Of a stretch of 64,000 nt of DNA, positions 51,116 to 61,935 are shown one piece after another. Made by a program: the position numbers and the translations under genes. The notes beneath the pieces are model-generated. The model saw only the letters and a list, made by a program, of their open reading frames with translations, was not told the origin of the DNA and searched no databases. The first letter of the stretch is position 1, and each line of letters begins with the position of its first letter. The stretch is taken from the NCBI GenBank assembly GCA_030522415.1, contig CM060125.1, positions 4,522,401 through 4,586,400 on the forward strand. Direction: 5' to 3'. The DNA comes from Channallabes apus (lineage: Eukaryota > Chordata > Actinopteri > Siluriformes > Clariidae).

Positions 51116-51867
51116 CTACTGTAGTAATGTAAAAATGGTAAATTTGCATGTGTAATCCCAAATTAAATGTATAATTTTGTCCATGTTGGACTGAATAATG
51201 CAGTCAAACACTATAAAGATGATGCAGATGCTTTTACTGTCATCATACAGTATGCCTCTATTTGATCGTTCCAGAACCCAGATTTCTGCTTGCTCCTGTT
51301 CAGGCCATTTCATGTTTTTAAAGGTATGGTGAAAAAAAAAGTCCTTCAACTTTTCTTCTTGTTCTAGCAAGATGAAGGTGGGGCGACATCACAGCCTGGC
51401 TTTAACTGATCTTCTTGTCCTGAGGGGACTGAGGTGATATACATCCACAACACGCTCTGAGAGGCACATCCATTCATCACCTGTAGCAGAACACCGAATG
51501 CAAGTCCAGCACTGGCCGACCTGCTCCATACATCACTGTCACAAGGCTTTGACTGAGCAACACAGACTTCACTTCTTCACTCGAGCCTTACACTGGTCAG
51601 ACCGGAAACCAAACCATTCCTTACTCAATACACACATTATAGCTATTAGAGCACACAAAAAGGCTTTTGAAAATCACAGAACCACTGGATTTGATGATGA
51701 TCACATGAAGAAAATGTCAAGTCATGGACCACGTTGTTCAACTGAAGTCTTCATATGGACTAAACTGGCAAATTGTATCATACCATTCAACTGTAACAGT
51801 TAGTGCTCCATTTCTACTTCTATGTTTTTTTTGTGTAAAAACATAAAGGGAAAAAAAATAACATATT
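51116..51867. other. Intergenic DNA, nothing recognised
   Basis: A moderately open plus frame at 51498-51803 has no features I can match and no splice-bounded exon pattern. I do not call it a gene. Confidence 0.4.
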
Positions 51868-51950
51868 ATGGCCAGTGGTGGCTCAGTCGGGTTAAGGCTG
51901 TGGATTACTGATCATACTGATCACTGTAATGTACATGTGACAAATAATTT
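51868..51950 (+). mobile_element. Short SINE-like fragment
   Basis: GGCCAGTGGTGGCTCAGTCG resembles a tRNA-derived SINE head and GTACATGTGACAAATAAT its far 3' end, with the middle deleted. Confidence 0.5.
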
Positions 51951-53017
51951 AATTATTAAAAACAATCAGATCATAGAAAATGAAAGCCAAAAAGTAAGAC
52001 ATGCGGGCATCCCTCTTTTTTTTCTGGTAGTGAGGGTGCTCTGCAACCTCAGTGGTTTGGTTTGGTATGAGTGTTTCGCTGCAACATGAACCCTGGACTT
52101 CCACATGGCAAGCAAGAGTCTTTCTGCTGAGCTATAGGCTTAGCTGCTGTAAACAAGTATAATCTCCTTTGCCTGGAAGAAATTTGCTTCTGACTTTTCA
52201 AAAACAACAGAATTCTTCTATAAATGTTAGAAAACATATCAAACTAAAACGCCAACCATATGAACATTTACACATCTTTTTCGTATCTTTCCCATATTTC
52301 TGACCTAATTTAATTGTAGGCAATTCCCTTCCCTCTTTCTCTGTTAGGGCACTTTCCCATCAAGACAACAACTACCAGGGAGGGCGAAGATCATCACGTG
52401 CTTACGACGGGACACGAAACCCCAGCCACCTGCATCTTTTTGAACTGCTGCTCACGCAACACTGGGATGACATAACACACTCAGAGGAACACACAATCCG
52501 CTCTCTAGACTCACAGCTATGGATTCCAGGACAACCTTGTTGCTGTTACAGTATGTCACTGGAGCATTTATATACTGTAGTTATATAGAAATGATAATAA
52601 TACAACAAGTGTGTTAATAACTAATGAATTAACCCTGATTTTCTAGCTGCACTACTGAGCTGCTGTTACAAAAAAATAATCAGCCCTTTCTGACTAATCA
52701 GTCGGCCAAATTCATCATTTATACTGGAAGACTGCAGGAAAGAGTTTGTTTGTTTGTGCCATGAAAAGTTGCATTTTTGTCTTATTCATTTCAATAACTG
52801 ATAAATAAAAGATAAATGTAAGGTTGGCAAAAATAACAGTTTATAAGTACTGTAATGTAAATATAAATTCATTATTCCACAGATGTACCACAGCATTAAA
52901 TGAAATATACATATAAACATATGCATAGACAGTTTTGTTCTTGAAAAAAAAAATCTAATTATTGGCAGATTGCTGTACATAAGATGAACAAAATGCTTGG
53001 GTATATGGTGTTTTTAG

Positions 53018-53048
<31 letters not shown>

Positions 53049-54590
53049 TTACTATAACAAAATGTCCTCATGTTTTATTCCTTAAATGTTAATGCCCATG
53101 TAAAAATAAAGTATACATGTTATAAAAATGAATGCATTCCATTATCTTTAACACACAGCTTTATTTTTATTTTATATTCATTCTGTTTAACATATAAATG
53201 GTTTTGAGTGCATGATTTTGTCTCCCAGTGTGCTATTTTGCATGTCTTTAATCAATGTAAATTATGGATTTTAAAAAAGAAAAGAATACATCACTGATTT
53301 TTTTTTAACTTTACATGATGGATTAGTGCCATCCGACATCATTATCAAGCATAATGCCAAACATCATAATTGAAAGGTACTGTAGCCTGCATCTCTGGCC
53401 TGGATTACTGCTAAAATCTGGAGCGCTTCCCAGACGTGAATAATGCCATGCCGATGATTTGCAAATTGTGCGATCACAGCTTTAATGACTGGCAGTAGCC
53501 AAAACCTAAATAAACCGCATTAATTAATTTCCTTCATTCCATCATCCATTAATGATTCATCTCCAACAAAGACTTTGAATGTTAAAAAAAAAAAAATAAA
53601 AATTTTTTGATCAGATCAACTGATGGTCACCATCAGCTCATGTGGGTTCTTATCTTCACTTTTTTGTGATCCTTCTGATCACAACTTTGTAAACAGTGCA
53701 GGTTTTTAGATATTTTTTTCCCAGAGCTATGGCCAGAAGTTCACTTGTTAAATAAGCTTTTCATAGGCATTTAGTTTAGCATTGTGAAAGTCCACAGTGA
53801 AAGACTCTATGATGATAATACAGGAGACCACAGGAGACACTTCAGTCTGATTTATGCTACATATTAATGGCCAGTGCATGTCCTTATCAAACAGCAGGAC
53901 ATTAAGCCATGCTTTGTCATGCACAGATCTGACAGCAGTGATGTCAAAGAGGGCTAGCGAGACAAGGGGACAGGACTGATTGTGTCTTCTAACTGACATA
54001 TGATTGATGAGGCCTGTTTTAGCTTGTTCATTGTCTCCTCATTCTCACAGTGACCTTGATCACTGCACTAAAGCTGTGATGAGTCAAATTTTGTGGGTCA
54101 ATTTAACCCCACATCAGACTTATACATCTAAATGACTGCTATGATGTACCAAATTAACCAACCGGCCAATAATTTGTTTCGTCTGTGACTCCTTTCCTTT
54201 GAGTGAATTTGATTAATGTTTTTTTTCCCTACAGTTCCAGTCAGACCCTTCCATATTCATCATGAAAATGAATGTCATTTTCATTAATATAAAAGAAATA
54301 ATGGGCAATAATGGGCTAACAAATATTTTTAACTAGCCTTTTTCTTGGAGAGAATGATTATACAACATTCATCTTCTATATACAGTAAGTAAACCCAAAG
54401 AAATTCCAGCACGAGGTTTGATTTATTTGCAGCTTTCTGAAATCAACACAGTCAGAATTATACTGTACATACGGAATAAAGAATACGTACACTCACTTTA
54501 ATTGGATTATTAATTCAGTGGTGCTCAAAGTCACAAGCTTTTAATTTGCCAAGCCTAAGGGCTCTCAACTACCTGTTAATGATGATGATT
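51951..54590. other. Intergenic DNA, nothing firmly recognised
   Basis: AT-rich with a (TA)n at about 53019-53043. The GC-richer part at 52340-52550 (GACACGAAACCCCAGCCACC) may be an interspersed repeat but I cannot name it. No exon pattern seen. Confidence 0.45.
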
Positions 54591-54599
54591 TACTACAGA

Positions 54600-55160
54600 T
54601 GCCCAACATTAAAAGAGTTGGTTTGACAGCTTAACCAGCGGGTAAGTCTAAGAAGCTCAGTGCAGATCTGAGAATGAGGACACAAGTCAGGAATGTCTCT
54701 AGGACCCATTTCTTAACAACTGCAAATACAGGATCAGTTCAACCAATTGGAAAAGGCTAGCTACTTTACAAAAGTCTGGAAAAAGACTGTCCCCTGAGAG
54801 GAACAACCCAGGAACCACTGATCCACATGCCTGTCATGAATTGGATGCTGCTGGAATCTGGAACATCATAGTCAGCATCTGCTATCCAGCAAGTTTTACA
54901 TTGCTATGAACTGAAATGCTGCCATTCAAGAGAGAAGCCCATGCTCCAAAATCCACACCATCAAGCTTGACAAAAGTTTACAGCTGACCACATGGATGTA
55001 GAAAAAGCCTTCCGGAGGAAAGCTTTGATCAGAAGTATGTTGGGAGGAACAAAGGTGAGAAATGCAATGCCAAGAACACTGTAGCAACTTTTAAGCACAG
55101 TGGTGATAGCATCATGTTTTGGGGCTGTTCTGCTGCCAGTGGGGTAATGAATTAGAACAA
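54600..55160 (+). mobile_element. Degenerate Tc1-like transposase
   Basis: Text from AGAAGCTCAGTGCAGATCTG to ATCATGTTTTGGGGCTGTTC (the FWGCFA-type block) follows a Tc1 transposase in order, with frequent indels. No open frame is left. Confidence 0.65.
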
Positions 55161-55289
55161 ACAATGTGTGTGTATGTCTGTAAGGTCAAAAAGCAGGGAA
55201 TGTTTTATTCCCGTTTTTTTTTTTTGTTTATTTGTTTGTTTGTACCTACACACTGGAGATCTGTGTAAATGTCTAAAAATGACTAACAA

Positions 55290-55445
55290 ATTAATTTATC
55301 ATAATTGGTCCCCTAATTTTTGGATCCTCGACCCTACTGAGAAATTTTTCAGCATTCTTAAAAGTCAGGTTGGTGCTTGGAAACCAAGAAATTTAATTGA
55401 ACATTGTAGTGTCTGCCAAGGAAATGGAGAAATATCCAACAAGCG
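55290..55445 (+). mobile_element. Second IS630-type transposase fragment
   Basis: A frame with LDPTEKFFSILKSQV resembles the final catalytic block of another IS630/Tc1 family (the consensus has a P-x-x-N-P-I-E pattern). It could be the end of the preceding relic or a separate element. Confidence 0.5.
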
Positions 55446-57580
55446 TTCTACCAGAATGCTTTTTTTTTGTCTCTCTCTCTCTCTTTTTGTTTTTTGTCTC
55501 TCTCTCTCTCTTTTTTTTCTGCTTGGAACATTTACCCATATATTAGGTTTGCTGTATATTTATGTAATGTATATTATTGACCCTGTATAATAAATTTTGA
55601 TGACCAGAAAACCCCAAATGAATTAAAACTTGCACAAAATTCTCGCTTTCTATTAAAGATGTATGTTAAAGATCAATGCAAGCCCAATATTGGCATTGCA
55701 TTCATATTCATGATGAGTGTACAATATGTAAACCTCTGATGGCAACTGTACATTTACAAATGTGCACTAACATGGTCTCCTTCACCAGTTGACTTCTAAC
55801 ATTTATTCTTTAAATGCTGACAAAATAAAGATGTTATTTGTGTACAGTATTTGCACAAATAGTGTTTCTGGGTTCTTCTAAGCTAATACTGTAAATCAAA
55901 CAAATTAGAAGTTATACTAACACATGGTAAAGTGCTTGGTACAAAACTTTGACTTACTTGTCATTACCCATTCATTACATAATAAAGAATAAATGTGTTG
56001 TTGTGATTTTTCACAAACTTTTCATTTTCGTTAAGAGAACACTATAAGCTGTTATATTGAGGTTAGAAATACAATCCGTATTTATAATGACTTGTTTAAT
56101 CTCATACTCAACTGTCATATACAGTAAAATATGAAAAGTGGATGAACTATATTTCACCTGCCACAACTTTACAGCATAACAACCAGACTACAGCTAGATC
56201 ATGAAAACATACGTATGTTGAAATATGAAAGTTGCATGTTTGGGCCCTTTATAACCACAGTCTGTAGGAGGTGCACTTGTATTGCTACATTATTATACTA
56301 TTACTATGATACTAATAATAGTAATATAGAACATTTAATAATAACCCAGATTTGACTTAATATCCCACCTTTGTGCTGATTCTAGTCTGACACAAAGAGA
56401 AAATGTCTTCTGTTAGTTTTAAACCAGTTTGCACTAGGTTTAGAGAAGAGATACATGAGTTATTATTAATTAACATTGTGCAATTATACTATTACAGTAT
56501 GTTCTATGAATTATTATACAACAGTTAGTAATGACGACTAATCAGATTGGAAGAGTGATGATACTGTAGCTTCACTGAGATCTTTAGCTATATGTATCAA
56601 TCCATGTCACAGGTGGTCTAAGTGTTGGTTCACTTGATATGTTTGGTTTATTTGAACAAGCTCGAAGTGGGTCTCAGACAGACTTCAAACGGGAACTTTG
56701 AAATCTAAATGAACCATGGACCAAAGATACAAAATTTAAACAAACAAAGTCTCCTTTGTTAGCATTATACTGTATGGTTATGTTGGCTGGACTCAAGATC
56801 TTTTGCTGGTCGACTCTGTATCTGACGTCCGAGGCAGTGTTGGGACAGGCAGTGACAGTGAGAGGGACAGATAGTAAGAAAAAGATAAGTTTTGAAAGCG
56901 ACCAAGGTTAAAAAGGAAAAAATTAAATAGCCAGTGCCATCAATAAATTTAACACAGTCAAATATAATATAATGAGCATCCAAGGACATTTATAATGGAC
57001 TGTGGATGAGAGCACAGGAGCTCACGCGATAGGACAGTAGGGCTGCAATAACAAGAGCGCATGCAGAAATGTTCACAAACATACTGTATGACAGTTGAGT
57101 GGTCTGATTGACTCTCGATGTTGAACTTGCTACTGGATGTTGGAATTTCCTTTAGGGTCAATAATGTATCTATCTATCACACATTGTCCTATACCGGCAG
57201 ATGCAGGAAAGGGGAACATTTATCTGTCCCCCTGTCTTTTTGGTTTTATTTATTTTTAACAGGTGATTATTGCTACTGGCATTTGTCTGGATAGAACCTG
57301 GTGGCAAAATAAAAACATACGGTGCATTGCCAACGATTTTTCAGCTAGTAATGATACCACCATATATAATCCAATTGTTGTGTCTTTTAGTCTAAGGTGG
57401 AACCTGTCAGTGTGAATGTTAAGCGAACCAGAGCTTTAGTGAACCAAAATTAATCGTCACTAGCTAATATATTTAAAAGTAGAATAAGTGGAAATAGTAA
57501 CTTGTAGCGCAGCCACACAAAGGGACATTTTTATTTACAGGTAAAGGATTAAAGAGCTAATGCTGCTCGCCTGTGCCATA
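55446..57580. other. Intergenic DNA, nothing recognised
   Basis: (CT)n/(T)n near 55470-55515, otherwise AT-rich unique-looking sequence without gene signals. Confidence 0.5.
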
Positions 57581-57783
57581 TGCCTCATTTCCACTACACT
57601 GGTGCTGGTGCCCGGTGCCGGTGCCGGTGCCCGGCCGGTGCTGAACTGGGAACCATCCGAGAACCGGCCCGCGTTTACACTAGATAGGAGCTCAGCGGGA
57701 GCTGCATGATAATACGTCACAGGCCACGCCCACTAAACAGAAACCAACATGGCCGAAGTCAGTTATTCTCCAGACTATTAAAA

Positions 57784-57880
57784 TGTATTTCAGTATCCAA
57801 AGGCAGCTTATTCGACGTGTTATAACCGCTGAAACAGAGCGACATAGACAACGATTACGTGCAAGACGACTGGTAAGTTC
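57784..57880 (+). pseudogene. Possible Harbinger transposase N-terminal fragment
   Basis: An open stretch of about 32 codons, MYFSIQRQLIRRVITAETER followed by an Arg-rich HRQRLRARR run and a GTAAGT that might be a donor. The catalytic DDE part is absent. Assignment rests on position inside the element. Confidence 0.4.
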
Positions 57881-58318
57881 TGACACCCCGTTAACTTACA
57901 ATGTGTTTTTTTTTTTTTACCGAGATTAGCATTAGCTCAAATGCTAATGCTATCTAATTATACTGTTGTTTTTCTTTTTCAACACGTAATTTATGCAGTA
58001 AATAACATTTAACATTTACATTTTCAGATCGCCTCAAAACTTTGTGTGCGCCGTAAATCGCCGTGATGTGGATGTTGCCATCACGGCAAGGAGCTGATGT
58101 AAGAGCGGCATTAATGGACTACTTCAACAGACAGGACCAATACATCTGTAGTGTTTTATTGAAATGCAACAGTGCAGACAATTGAAGAACATTTAGCCAA
58201 AAGGCAACAAAGTAAAAAAAATTAAAAAGTGGCAACGAGTACAGTGCAAGCATGTTTTTGTAAATTAAACTCTGATTACAATAATAAATTTTAAAAAATG
58301 AAAAAAAAAAAAACATTA

Positions 58319-58567
58319 GCTGTGTGTTGTCTGGTTTTTCTCCATAACATTAGCCATTCTTTCCAAAAGGCCCAGCATAGCACCTGATGTCTCATCCATT
58401 TTATTAAGAATGGCCTCATTCTCCACCGCTGCCACTTTTACACAGCCCCTTCTTTTTTACTTCTTTTTTTTTTAAGTACTTTGCAATTTCTCTTGAATCT
58501 CTGCGGATATCCAAATTGCTAAAAGCGCTTTAGCATCCTCCGCACTCCACGTTTGGGTCGCCGCCAT
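58319..58567 (-). pseudogene. Myb/SANT-like protein remnant of a Harbinger element
   Basis: The minus strand from ATG at 58565-58567 encodes a 31-residue piece (TWSAEDAKALLAIWISAEIQ) with the two Trp of a Myb/trihelix fold, then a stop. After an A-rich indel zone the frame continues as VENEAILNKMDETSGAMLGL and LLERMANVMEKN. This matches the accessory DNA-binding protein of PIF/Harbinger transposons. Confidence 0.7.
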
Positions 58568-58784
58568 TTTATTTTTAGAAAAATCTCCCTATAACTCCGC
58601 CCACTGCTCGTGACGTCACGGGTTCTCGGTTCTAGACCAGCAGAGTTTAGGGGCCGGTTCGGTGCTTATTTTAGGGCACCGGCACCAATTTTCTTCTGTG
58701 GAAAAGCGCGGCACTGGTTCCAAAATTGGGAACCGGCACGGAACCGGCATGGGAACCAGAGCAGTGGAAAAGGCCTAATAGATG

Positions 58785-59800
58785 TGCCCTAGGCAGTTTT
58801 CGTTTGTCCCCATGGACAGTGTTTGGTCACCGGGTAAGCTCGCACGCATGCGCGATCGTAGCGTGAGGGAACCCGGAAGTGACGTGGGTCACATGAGCCG
58901 GCATAAAGCCGGAACCGGCGAAGAAGCCGGCACGGAGAGATGTACTTAGAGAGACTTTGTGTGATAGCCAAAGACTGCTTTCCACTGCAGGGATTCAGCT
59001 TTCTGGACACTCACAATTCACCTCTCATTCCGTTTCTTGACCTCCCGGATTTAACATCTTTTACCGGTGAGATCAAGCCATCTCTCCAGCTCATCATTTT
59101 CATACACACTGCAATATTTCAGACACTGGACTACCACACACACACTCACACACTCGCATACATCGCACAAACACTGTTTATCATTCATTCATTTTCTATA
59201 CCGCTTAATCCTGTGTTCAGGGTCGCGGGGGGCCTGGAGCCTATCCCAGGAGACTTCGGTCACTAGGCGGGGTACACCCTGGACAGGGTGCCAATCCATC
59301 GCAGGGCACACACACATACACACACTCACACACCCAATCACACACTATGGGCAATTTAGGAATGCCAATTAGCCTAACCTGCATATCTTTGGACTGTGGG
59401 AGGAAACCGGAGTACCCGGAGGAAACCCACCAAGCACGGGGAGAACATGCAAACTCCATGCACACAGAGACGGGAATCGAGCCTGGCCGGGGAATCGAAC
59501 CCAGACCCTGGAGGTGCAAGGCGACAGTGCTAACCACTACACCACCGCGCCGCCTTACACTGTTTATACTTGTATATATATTTAGTATATATTGGTTTGT
59601 GGTGCACCTTGTTTGTTTATTTGTTGGTTTAATTTGTATAATACACTTTGGTTTGATTTACTACAAGCTTTTGTGTCGCGTCGTATATTGTCCCGCCACG
59701 GTTGCGCAATACCGGAAGTGTTGTTTTCCAGCCCATATTTTGATTCCCGAATCCGTAATTTTGTAACTAGCGATTTAATACCAATCCAAGCGTTACAAAC
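58785..59800 (+). repeat. Possible solo LTR carrying a SINE
   Basis: GC-rich DNA with a TATA-like GGCATAAAGCC near 58902 resumes after the SINE as AATACACTTTGGTTTGATTT and ends near GCGTTACA. It has LTR character, but I cannot find both ends or a target duplication. Confidence 0.3.
59182..59556 (-). mobile_element. Full-length tRNA-derived SINE (family A)
   Basis: A 375-bp copy with head GGCGGCGCGGTGGTGTAGTG, B box GGTTCGATTCC, CA-rich body and tail AAAATGAATGAATGA. Target duplication ACACTGTTTAT at 59171-59181 and 59557-59567. The sharp ends and intact promoter boxes suggest a young copy. Confidence 0.92.
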
Positions 59801-59999
59801 TGACACTTACAGTACGTGACTGTGCACCACTTCAATGGTTTATTCTTCTCACCATTTAGCTACATACTGTAGTAACTATTTAACAATTTAAAACTATTTT
59901 CACCACTGTTAATTACGCTAACTGTTGGTCACGAGCTTTGTAGTTAGTTAGTTCTGCCAGTTGTGGACAGTTATGTGTTGGCAGAGCAAAATAACTGGT

Positions 60000-60362
60000 T
60001 GTAACAGTTAACCCCTAGAGGGCGCCTAACGCCCGTGTATGTTTTGTGTTGTAGTTTGGTTTCGGTTGAGTTTTCACTTCAGTTCCCAGTTTGCACCTCG
60101 GTCAGGTGACGTAGAAGCTCACCTGAACCGAGGGAAGTTAATTTGATGATTATCTTTGTGTTTAGTATATATAGCCTGACTGAATCTCAGTCAGGCGTCT
60201 AGCATTTGTCTTAAGTTGTTTAGTTTGTGTTGGAGTGACCAGGTTTTGTTTATGTTTTGTAATATCAAAATAAAGGAACGTTTGTTAACCGTCAGCTCGC
60301 CTCCGCAGTCATGCCACGAAAGCGCGCCCGACACAGACACAGTAAGGTGAAGGAACATGACA
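60000..60362 (+). repeat. 5' LTR of the non-autonomous element
   Basis: TATA box TATATATA at about 60166-60173, predicted RNA start at 60197, poly(A) signal AATAAA at 60269-60274. Two inverted repeats: CCTCGGTCAGGTGA / TCACCTGAACCGAGG at 60096-60133 and GCCTGACTGA / TCAGTCAGGC at 60174-60196. An ATG at 60311 opens the reading frame that crosses into the interior. Confidence 0.92.
60174..60196 (+). promoter_or_regulatory. Perfect 10-bp palindrome between TATA box and RNA start
   Basis: GCCTGACTGA, ATC, TCAGTCAGGC. It ends exactly one base before the inferred 5' end of the RNA and is unchanged in the 3' LTR (62091-62113). Confidence 0.85.
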
Positions 60363-61015
60363 GAATGCTAGACCTACCAAGTGGCATGGCGGAGGTTTTC
60401 CCCCTGAACAATTTTTGGGGGGGCGCTGGTACGCCCGAGCTGGCGGAATGGCGGAAAGACAGCGAGGAAGAGATGTTTGGCGGCTGGATTTACAGCGGGC
60501 TGGAAGATGACGAGGAAGAGATGTACCACAGCTGGGAATACAGCTTGCTGGTGGAGCAGGAGGGGCTGCTGGAGGACAGCGAGGAGCACGGCGAGACGGA
60601 GTTCTGGCAGGGCTGGGATAATTCCAGGTACGCCGAGGGGGCGGAGATGGAGGAGGAGAACGTGACGGAGAGTGAGAGGATGGCGGGACATGGCTGGAAA
60701 GGCAGCGGGTTCGCCGTCCGGCGCACGCCCTGGAGGGGTGTGACAGCCGAGGGAGAGACGGGAGAGTGCTACAGGCAGTGGGCGGAGGACAACGAGGAGC
60801 GCATCGGAGACCTGCGGGAGCAGGTGGTGCGGCTCCAACAGTTGCTCGTCCAGGTTCGGGAGAGCCAGGCTGTAGTCCCGGAGGTCCTCCCTCTCTCGGA
60901 CCGGACGACATGCTCCCCATTCCGCCACTGCCTGGGATCGGCGCAGAGAATTACGCGCCGCAGCAGGAAAGCGTCATTCTTCCGACTCCTCCAGACTTCG
61001 AGGACAACGCGCTAG
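60311..61015 (+). CDS. First ORF of the LTR element: acidic, Trp-repeat and coiled-coil protein
   Basis: The frame opens in the 5' LTR; a second in-frame ATG at 60365 sits where gag starts in the gypsy element. A basic N-terminus (MPRKRARHRH) precedes a very acidic region with a loose repeat of about 20 residues having Met/Phe, spacer, Trp, then Tyr/Ser (EEEMFGGWIYS, EEEMYHSWEYS, TEFWQGWDNS). A short heptad-like helix follows (RIGDLREQVVRLQQLLVQV). After about residue 197 the frame loses its character and the coding trend moves to the -1 frame. No family recognised; no capsid or zinc-knuckle motif. Confidence 0.7.
   Translation: MPRKRARHRHSKVKEHDRMLDLPSGMAEVFPLNNFWGGAGTPELAEWRKDSEEEMFGGWIYSGLEDDEEEMYHSWEYSLLVEQEGLLEDSEEHGETEFWQGWDNSRYAEGAEMEEENVTESERMAGHGWKGSGFAVRRTPWRGVTAEGETGECYRQWAEDNEERIGDLREQVVRLQQLLVQVRESQAVVPEVLPLSDRTTCSPFRHCLGSAQRITRRSRKASFFRLLQTSRTTR
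60364..60373 (+). other. Self-priming primer-binding site
   Basis: AATGCTAGAC is the exact reverse complement of GTCTAGCATT at 60197-60206. With G60363 bulged, GACA (60359-60362) further pairs with TGTC (60207-60210), 14 pairs in total. No tRNA-type TGG site follows the LTR. Confidence 0.75.
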
Positions 61016-61935
61016 CGTGTCAGCAGCAGCTGTCCGACGCACGCGTCCTACCGCCGCCTCCAGACTTCGAGGACAGCGCACTAGCGTGTCAGCAGCAGCT
61101 GTCCGACGCACCCATTCTACCGCCGCCTCCAGACTTCGAGGACAGCGCGCTAGCATGTCAGCAGCAGCTGTCCGACGCACCCGTTCTACCGCCGCCTCCC
61201 GGCTTCGAGGACAGCGAACCAGCGTGTCAGCAGCCGCTGTCCGACGCACCCGTTCTGCCGCCGCCTTCTGGCTTTGATGACAGCGAGCTAGCATGTCAGC
61301 AGCCGCTGTCCCACGCACCCGTTCTTCCGCCGCGTCCCGGCTTCGAGGACAGAGAGCCAGCTACGTCGCCGCCGTCGAGCTCAGAGCCAGCTCCGTCGCC
61401 GCCGTCGAGCTCAGAGCCAGCTCCGGCGTCGAGCTCAGAGCCAGCCCCGTCACCGCCGTCGAGCTCAGAGCCATCTCCGTCGCCGCCGTCAAGCTCAGAG
61501 CCAGCTCTGTCTCCAGCGCGTCGGCAGCCGCCGAGCACGTCTCCAGCGCGTCGGCAGCCGCCGAGCACGTCTCCAGCGCGTCGGCAGCCGCCGAGCACGT
61601 CTCCAGCGCGTCGGCAGCCGCCGAGCACGTCTCCAGCGCGTCGGCAGCCGCCGAGCACGTCTCCAGCGCGTCGGCAGCCGCCGAGCACGTCTCCAGCGCG
61701 TCGGCAGCCGCCGAGCACGTCTCCAGCGCGTCGGCAGCCGCCGAGCACGCCTCCAGCTCTGCAGCCGCCGAGCACGCCTCCAGCTCTGCAGCCGCCGAGC
61801 ACGCCTCCAGCCCCATCACCCGGCCTCCTGGTCAGGATGCGAAAGGTGGAACATTGGGTTGGGTGTCCGGGGCCTCCGGTGATGCTCCGGAGGAGCATTT
61901 TTTGGAGGGGGGGTAATGTAACGGTTAACCCCTAG
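60870..61935 (+). CDS. Second ORF (-1 frame): proline-rich tandem-repeat protein
   Basis: An open frame overlapping the first ORF, probably its continuation by -1 frameshift or a one-base mutation near 60870-60935. It contains PDDMLPIPPLPGIGAENYAP. About five 23-residue repeats of the type PPPPDFEDSALACQQQLSDA follow (69-bp unit, 60994-61360), then SSEPAPSPPS repeats, eight 10-residue SPARRQPPST repeats (30-bp unit, 61511-61750) and shorter variants. It stops at 61933-61935, six codons inside the 3' LTR. Low complexity; function unknown. The frame is also open without ATG upstream to 60766. Confidence 0.6.
60994..61360. repeat. 69-bp coding tandem repeat, about 5 units
   Basis: Units begin at 60994, 61063, 61132, 61201, 61270 and 61339 (partial), each with the (G/A)(G/A)CTTCGAGGACA motif and GTCAGCAGC. 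Confidence 0.93.
61511..61810. repeat. 30-bp coding tandem repeat, 8 units plus shorter variants
   Basis: Identical or nearly identical units CTCCAGCGCGTCGGCAGCCG plus CCGAGCACGT at 30-bp spacing from 61511 to 61750. Units missing the CGCGTCG part (CTCCAGCTCTGCAGCCGCCG) follow. Homogeneity implies recent expansion. Confidence 0.95.

Larger units (their letters stand above)
57581..58776. mobile_element. PIF/Harbinger-type transposon, decayed, with two gene remnants
   Basis: Imperfect inverted termini: TGCCTCATTTCCACTACACT on the left and GAGCAGTGGAAAAGGCCT on the right, followed on both sides by GC-rich CCGGTGCCGG / CCGGCACGG sub-terminal repeats. The interior carries a fragment that could be transposase N-terminus on + (57784-57880) and a Myb/SANT-like gene on - (58319-58567). 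The divergent two-gene layout is the PIF/Harbinger hallmark. Confidence 0.72.

Noticed and set aside
51498..51803. 101-codon plus-strand frame
   Set aside because: No domain, signal or splice support, and it lies among repeat debris.
61296..61898. 200-codon minus-strand frame opposite the repeat ORF
   Set aside because: A composition shadow of 30-bp and 69-bp repeats; its protein is only a repeat of AGDVLGGCRR-type units and it has no promoter context.
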